A DNA stretch of 8,792 nucleotides from Rhodospirillales bacterium. Its GTDB lineage: Bacteria; Pseudomonadota; Alphaproteobacteria; SMXQ01. The notes below the pieces were generated by a model. That model worked only from the letters and a program-made list of their open reading frames with translations, made no database searches and was not told where the DNA came from. Numbering within the stretch: position 1 is the stretch's first letter; every line of letters starts with the position of its first letter. Of this stretch, positions 6,438 to 8,792 are shown piece after piece. The position numbers and the translations under genes are program-made. The stretch spans positions 6,777-15,568 of the forward strand of contig JAHEKA010000016.1 of NCBI GenBank assembly GCA_024638585.1. Reading direction: 5' to 3'.

Positions 6438-6454
6438 CTGTCCAAAGCAAAAGG

Positions 6455-6471
6455 CGTTGCGCCCAGCAACG
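6455..6471 (+). promoter_or_regulatory. Leader hairpin just before the operon's ribosome binding site
   Basis: CGTTGC and GCAACG form a 6-pair stem with a 5-base GCCCA loop, followed by an A-run and then TAGGAG/GGGGAG before ATG 6497. The A-run is on the coding strand, so this is not a terminator. It would leave an unstructured A-rich ribosome landing site, which may favour translation or mRNA stability. Confidence 0.3.
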
Positions 6472-6496
6472 ATAAAAAAATAGGAGTCGGGGAGAT

Positions 6497-7306
6497 ATGC
6501 CGGTTTTCGAGCTCTATCACGGGGAAATCTCGACCTGTTCCCAGAAGGTCCGCATCACGTTGGCGGAAAAGGGACAGGCCTGGACCAGCCACCATCTCGA
6601 CCTGCGCAAGGCCGAGCAGCACCGCCCGGAATATCTCAAACTCAATGCCAACGGCGTGGTGCCCACCCTGATGGTCGACGGTGTGCCGATCATCGAATCC
6701 TCTGTGATCATCCAGTATCTCGACGAATTGATACCGGAACCGCCGCTTCGGCCCAGCGATCCCCTGGGCCTCGCCAATATGCGGTTGTGGATGAAGCGGC
6801 TGGACGAAGAGATCCACCCCTTGACCGGGGTGCTGTCGTCCTCCATCGCCTTCCGCTTCGAAGACGGCCATGAAGAGCAGATCAAGACCATGATCAATCC
6901 GGCCAAGCGGGCGCGCAAGATGGAGAGCTTCCTGAAGGGCGTGGAATCGGACCTCTTCCGCAAGGCGCTTGCCGGATACGACAAGCTTCTGGGGGACATG
7001 GAAAAGGTGATCGCCGCCGATGGCTACCTCGCCGGCGGCGTCTATTCCCTGGCCGATATCTCCTATATCGCCTATGCGGCGCGCCTGCACCATCTGGGCC
7101 TGCAGGGCCTGTTCGAGGACCGGCCCGGACTTACAAAGTGGTACGCCACCATCGCGGCACGCCCCGCGGTCAAGGCCGCCATCGACGATTTCGCCCCCGA
7201 CCATTCGCTCGAGCTGATGTCCAGCCACGGCGCCGATTCCTGGCCCCGGATCAAGGCCATCCTGGGCGAGCTGCGCAGCGAAGGCAGCGTGGCGATGGCG
7301 TCATGA
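6497..7306 (+). CDS. Glutathione S-transferase family protein with zeta-like active-site motif
   Basis: This is a 269-residue cytosolic GST, longer than the usual 200-230. The N-domain (1-80) carries STCSQKVR at 12-19, resembling the zeta-class S-S/T-C-x-x-R-V-R motif of maleylacetoacetate/maleylpyruvate isomerases. It also has NGVVP (cis-Pro 56) and the glutathione-binding ES (67-68). The C-domain has an expanded central part (about 115-165, charged, probably helical) and the conserved SLADISYIAY (184-193). A tail of about 40 residues follows ARPAVKAAI. Likely roles are glutathione-dependent isomerisation, thiol transfer or ether/halide cleavage; sequence alone does not decide. Start: GGGGAG just before the ATG. 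Its stop overlaps the ferredoxin start (ATGA), so translation is probably coupled. That coupling links it to redox chemistry rather than to general detoxification. Confidence 0.9.
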   Translation: MPVFELYHGEISTCSQKVRITLAEKGQAWTSHHLDLRKAEQHRPEYLKLNANGVVPTLMVDGVPIIESSVIIQYLDELIPEPPLRPSDPLGLANMRLWMKRLDEEIHPLTGVLSSSIAFRFEDGHEEQIKTMINPAKRARKMESFLKGVESDLFRKALAGYDKLLGDMEKVIAADGYLAGGVYSLADISYIAYAARLHHLGLQGLFEDRPGLTKWYATIAARPAVKAAIDDFAPDHSLELMSSHGADSWPRIKAILGELRSEGSVAMAS

Positions 7307-7551
7307 TCGAAGCCATCGACCTCGACAAATGCACCGGTTGCGGCATCTGTGACGACGTCTGCCCGGCCGACGTCATCTACATGGAGCCGGTGGAGACGCC
7401 GGACGTGGTCGACGGCATGCACCGCGCCAAGTCGCTGCCGGTCATCAAGTATCAGCAGCACTGCGTGACCTGCTTCAATTGCGAGCTGTTCTGTCCGGAG
7501 GGGATCGTCGACGTGCATCCTTCGGTCAAGAACCGCCCGCGGCCCTGGTAG
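7303..7551 (+). CDS. Two-cluster [4Fe-4S] ferredoxin, AprB-like electron carrier
   Basis: This is an 82-residue cytosolic ferredoxin. The first cluster motif is CTGCGICDDVCP (C10, C13, C16, C20) and the second CVTCFNCELFCP (C54, C57, C60, C64), with cysteines exchanged between clusters as is usual for this fold. The insert between them (about 33 residues) and the CPEGIVDVHP ending resemble the beta subunit of adenylylsulfate reductase, but the long C-terminal tail of true AprB (about 150 residues) is missing. An open frame extends upstream to 7138, but that part only shadows the GST gene. I chose ATG 7303 because it overlaps the GST stop as ATGA and starts directly before the ferredoxin fold. 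There is no good ribosome binding site of its own, so it is probably translated by coupling. It likely passes electrons to or from the flavoprotein encoded next. Confidence 0.93.
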   Translation: MIEAIDLDKCTGCGICDDVCPADVIYMEPVETPDVVDGMHRAKSLPVIKYQQHCVTCFNCELFCPEGIVDVHPSVKNRPRPW

Positions 7552-7564
7552 GGAGGTCACGGGC

Positions 7565-8792
7565 ATGGCGACAAACGGCGTTCACGGAAACCACATCGAA
7601 ACCGACATCCTGGTGATCGGCGCCGGCGGCGGCGGCCTGATGGCGGCCCTTTCGGCCAAGCGCGCGGCAGCGCCCGGGACCCAGGTCACGATCGTCGATT
7701 CCTGGAAAGTGGGACGCTCCGGCCACACCGCCTTTTCCAACGCCTGGACGGTGGTGGTGGCGCCCGATGACGATCTCGAATCGGTCACCAAGGAAATCAT
7801 CGCGGGCAACGACTTCATCGCCGATCAGCCCCTGATCCACCGGGTGCTCGAAACATCGTGGGACCGTCTCAAGGATCTCGAGGGGATCGGCCTGCAATGG
7901 CCCCGGAACGAGGACGGCAGCTATTACCGGCGGCCGACCCGGGGCCTCAAGGACACGCGCGTCATGTACCCGGAAGGAGGGGGACTCGAATTCTCCTGGA
8001 AGCTCAAACGCGGCATCGAGGACGAGGGCGTGCAGATCCTCGACCGCTTTTTCGTCACCGGCCTGATGAAGGGCGACGGCGAACGGGTCACCGGCGCCGT
8101 CGGAGTCCATTCCCGCACCGGGGAATTCTTCGCCATCACCGCCCGCGCCACCATCATCGCCACCAACGCCATCACCTTCCGCACCGGCTTCGTGCGCGAC
8201 CTCACGGGGACCGGCACCCTGCTCGCCTATCGCGCCGGCGCCAAGTTGCGGAATGCGGAATTCAGTTATCTGCGTCCGGGCACCCCGCGCTTCTATTTCG
8301 AAGGCATCGCTTTCGCCATCCAGGACGGCGCCAGCTTCGTCAACGAGAAAGACGAACAATTCATGCTGGAATACGAGCCCGAATGGGGCGACCGGGCGGA
8401 CGTGCCGCGCATCGCCCGGGCCATGGCCATGGAGAAGCAGAAGGGCAACGATCCGCTCTATCTCGACATGTCGCGCATCGACCCGGACAAGCGGGAGTTC
8501 TACTTCTCCTCCACCGTGGCCTGGATGCAGAACTTCCTCGACAAGCTGGGTGATGAGGCGCGGACCGACATGTTCGGCAAGACGCCCTATTACCCGCAGA
8601 ACCAGATGACCAAGATGGGCCTCGCCACCGACGAGGACTGCCGCTCCAACGTGCCGGGCCTTTACGCCGCGGGCCTGGCCCAGGCGGGGTGTTGCAACCA
8701 CTTCGCCGGCTTCCATATCGGCATGTGCATCGGCACCGGCTGGTTCGCCGGCCAAGCCGCGGTCCAGGATCTCGACAGCCTGCCCCCGGCCA
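7565..8792 (+). CDS. FAD-dependent oxidoreductase, SdhA/FrdA/AprA superfamily, AprA-like (3' end outside window)
   Basis: The first 409 codons are in view. The N-terminal dinucleotide-binding motif is ILVIGAGGGGLMAAL (15-29), followed by VDSWKVGRSGHTAFSNAW. H54 there aligns roughly with the His that carries covalent FAD in SdhA/FrdA (SHT). ATIIATNA is the second nucleotide-contact strand. The middle region has YEPEWGDRADVPRIARA and MEKQKGNDPLYLDM, which recall the equivalent AprA segment (PIYMDT). The C-terminal part has VPGLYAAGLAQAGCCNHFAGFHIGMCIG; H379 lies close to where AprA has its substrate His in a HKFSSGS-type motif. The HPTG motif of SdhA is not seen. GGGAGG 8 bases before ATG 7565 supports the start, 13 bases after the ferredoxin gene. 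Together they look like a small AprBA-type pair. True APS reductase activity is doubtful, because AprA is about 620-660 residues and here the domain order is already near its end at residue 400. Function unknown. Confidence 0.9.
   Translation, partial: MATNGVHGNHIETDILVIGAGGGGLMAALSAKRAAAPGTQVTIVDSWKVGRSGHTAFSNAWTVVVAPDDDLESVTKEIIAGNDFIADQPLIHRVLETSWDRLKDLEGIGLQWPRNEDGSYYRRPTRGLKDTRVMYPEGGGLEFSWKLKRGIEDEGVQILDRFFVTGLMKGDGERVTGAVGVHSRTGEFFAITARATIIATNAITFRTGFVRDLTGTGTLLAYRAGAKLRNAEFSYLRPGTPRFYFEGIAFAIQDGASFVNEKDEQFMLEYEPEWGDRADVPRIARAMAMEKQKGNDPLYLDMSRIDPDKREFYFSSTVAWMQNFLDKLGDEARTDMFGKTPYYPQNQMTKMGLATDEDCRSNVPGLYAAGLAQAGCCNHFAGFHIGMCIGTGWFAGQAAVQDLDSLPPA

Noticed and set aside
6431..7228. Minus-strand 265-codon open frame over the zeta-like GST
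   Set aside because: It is the antisense of a gene with clear GST motifs and no good start context.
7138..7302. N-terminal extension of the ferredoxin frame
   Set aside because: It overlaps the end of the GST gene by over 160 bases and encodes a His/Arg-rich shadow sequence. ATG 7303 with the ATGA overlap is the sensible start.
7526..8755. Minus-strand 409-codon open frame
   Set aside because: It is the antisense shadow of the FAD protein gene; its composition is unlike a real protein and no motif is present.
7303..8792. Assignment as a true adenylylsulfate reductase (aprBA)
   Set aside because: The ferredoxin lacks the AprB tail, the flavoprotein is shorter than AprA, and no sat, qmo or dsr gene is visible, so only 'AprBA-like' is supported.

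Overview
The window is high-GC, gene-dense bacterial DNA with purine-rich ribosome binding sites. Its gene families are an Fe3+-type ABC importer, FAH hydrolase, VOC dioxygenase, GSTs and an AprBA-like redox pair. Together these suggest an alphaproteobacterium, perhaps Rhodospirillales- or Rhizobiales-like. That placement is an inference from style; no rRNA or other phylogenetic marker is present. I see no tRNA, rRNA, CRISPR array, IS element or phage gene.

Layout, left to right. (1) 1-2585, minus strand: a binding-protein-dependent ABC importer operon. The substrate-binding protein (1152-2585) is followed by the 5' part of a fused two-domain permease (1026 to beyond base 1). A strong intercistronic RNA hairpin lies between them. 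(2) 2586-2784: divergent control region. (3) 2785-4557, plus strand: a fumarylacetoacetate-hydrolase family enzyme and a VOC-superfamily putative extradiol dioxygenase, separated by 60 bases that hold a perfect GC-rich hairpin. (4) 4586-5476, minus strand: two tandem secreted small paralogues of unknown function. (5) 5613-6314, minus strand: a YfcG/Nu-class-like glutathione transferase. (6) 6315-6496: a second divergent control region. (7) 6497 to the right edge, plus strand: a tightly packed operon of a zeta-like GST, an 8-cysteine two-cluster ferredoxin resembling AprB, and the first 409 codons of an FAD protein of the SdhA/FrdA/AprA superfamily resembling AprA. The GST and ferredoxin genes overlap by ATGA, and a 13-base gap separates the ferredoxin and FAD genes.

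How the genes may work together (inference): importer, ring-cleavage-type dioxygenase, FAH-type hydrolase and zeta-like GST/isomerase are the enzyme classes of a gentisate/homogentisate-style ring-fission route. The GST-ferredoxin-flavoprotein operon looks like a glutathione-linked redox module that is not one of the standard named systems. It and the secreted paralogue pair are the parts least explained by known biology. Substrates cannot be assigned from sequence alone.
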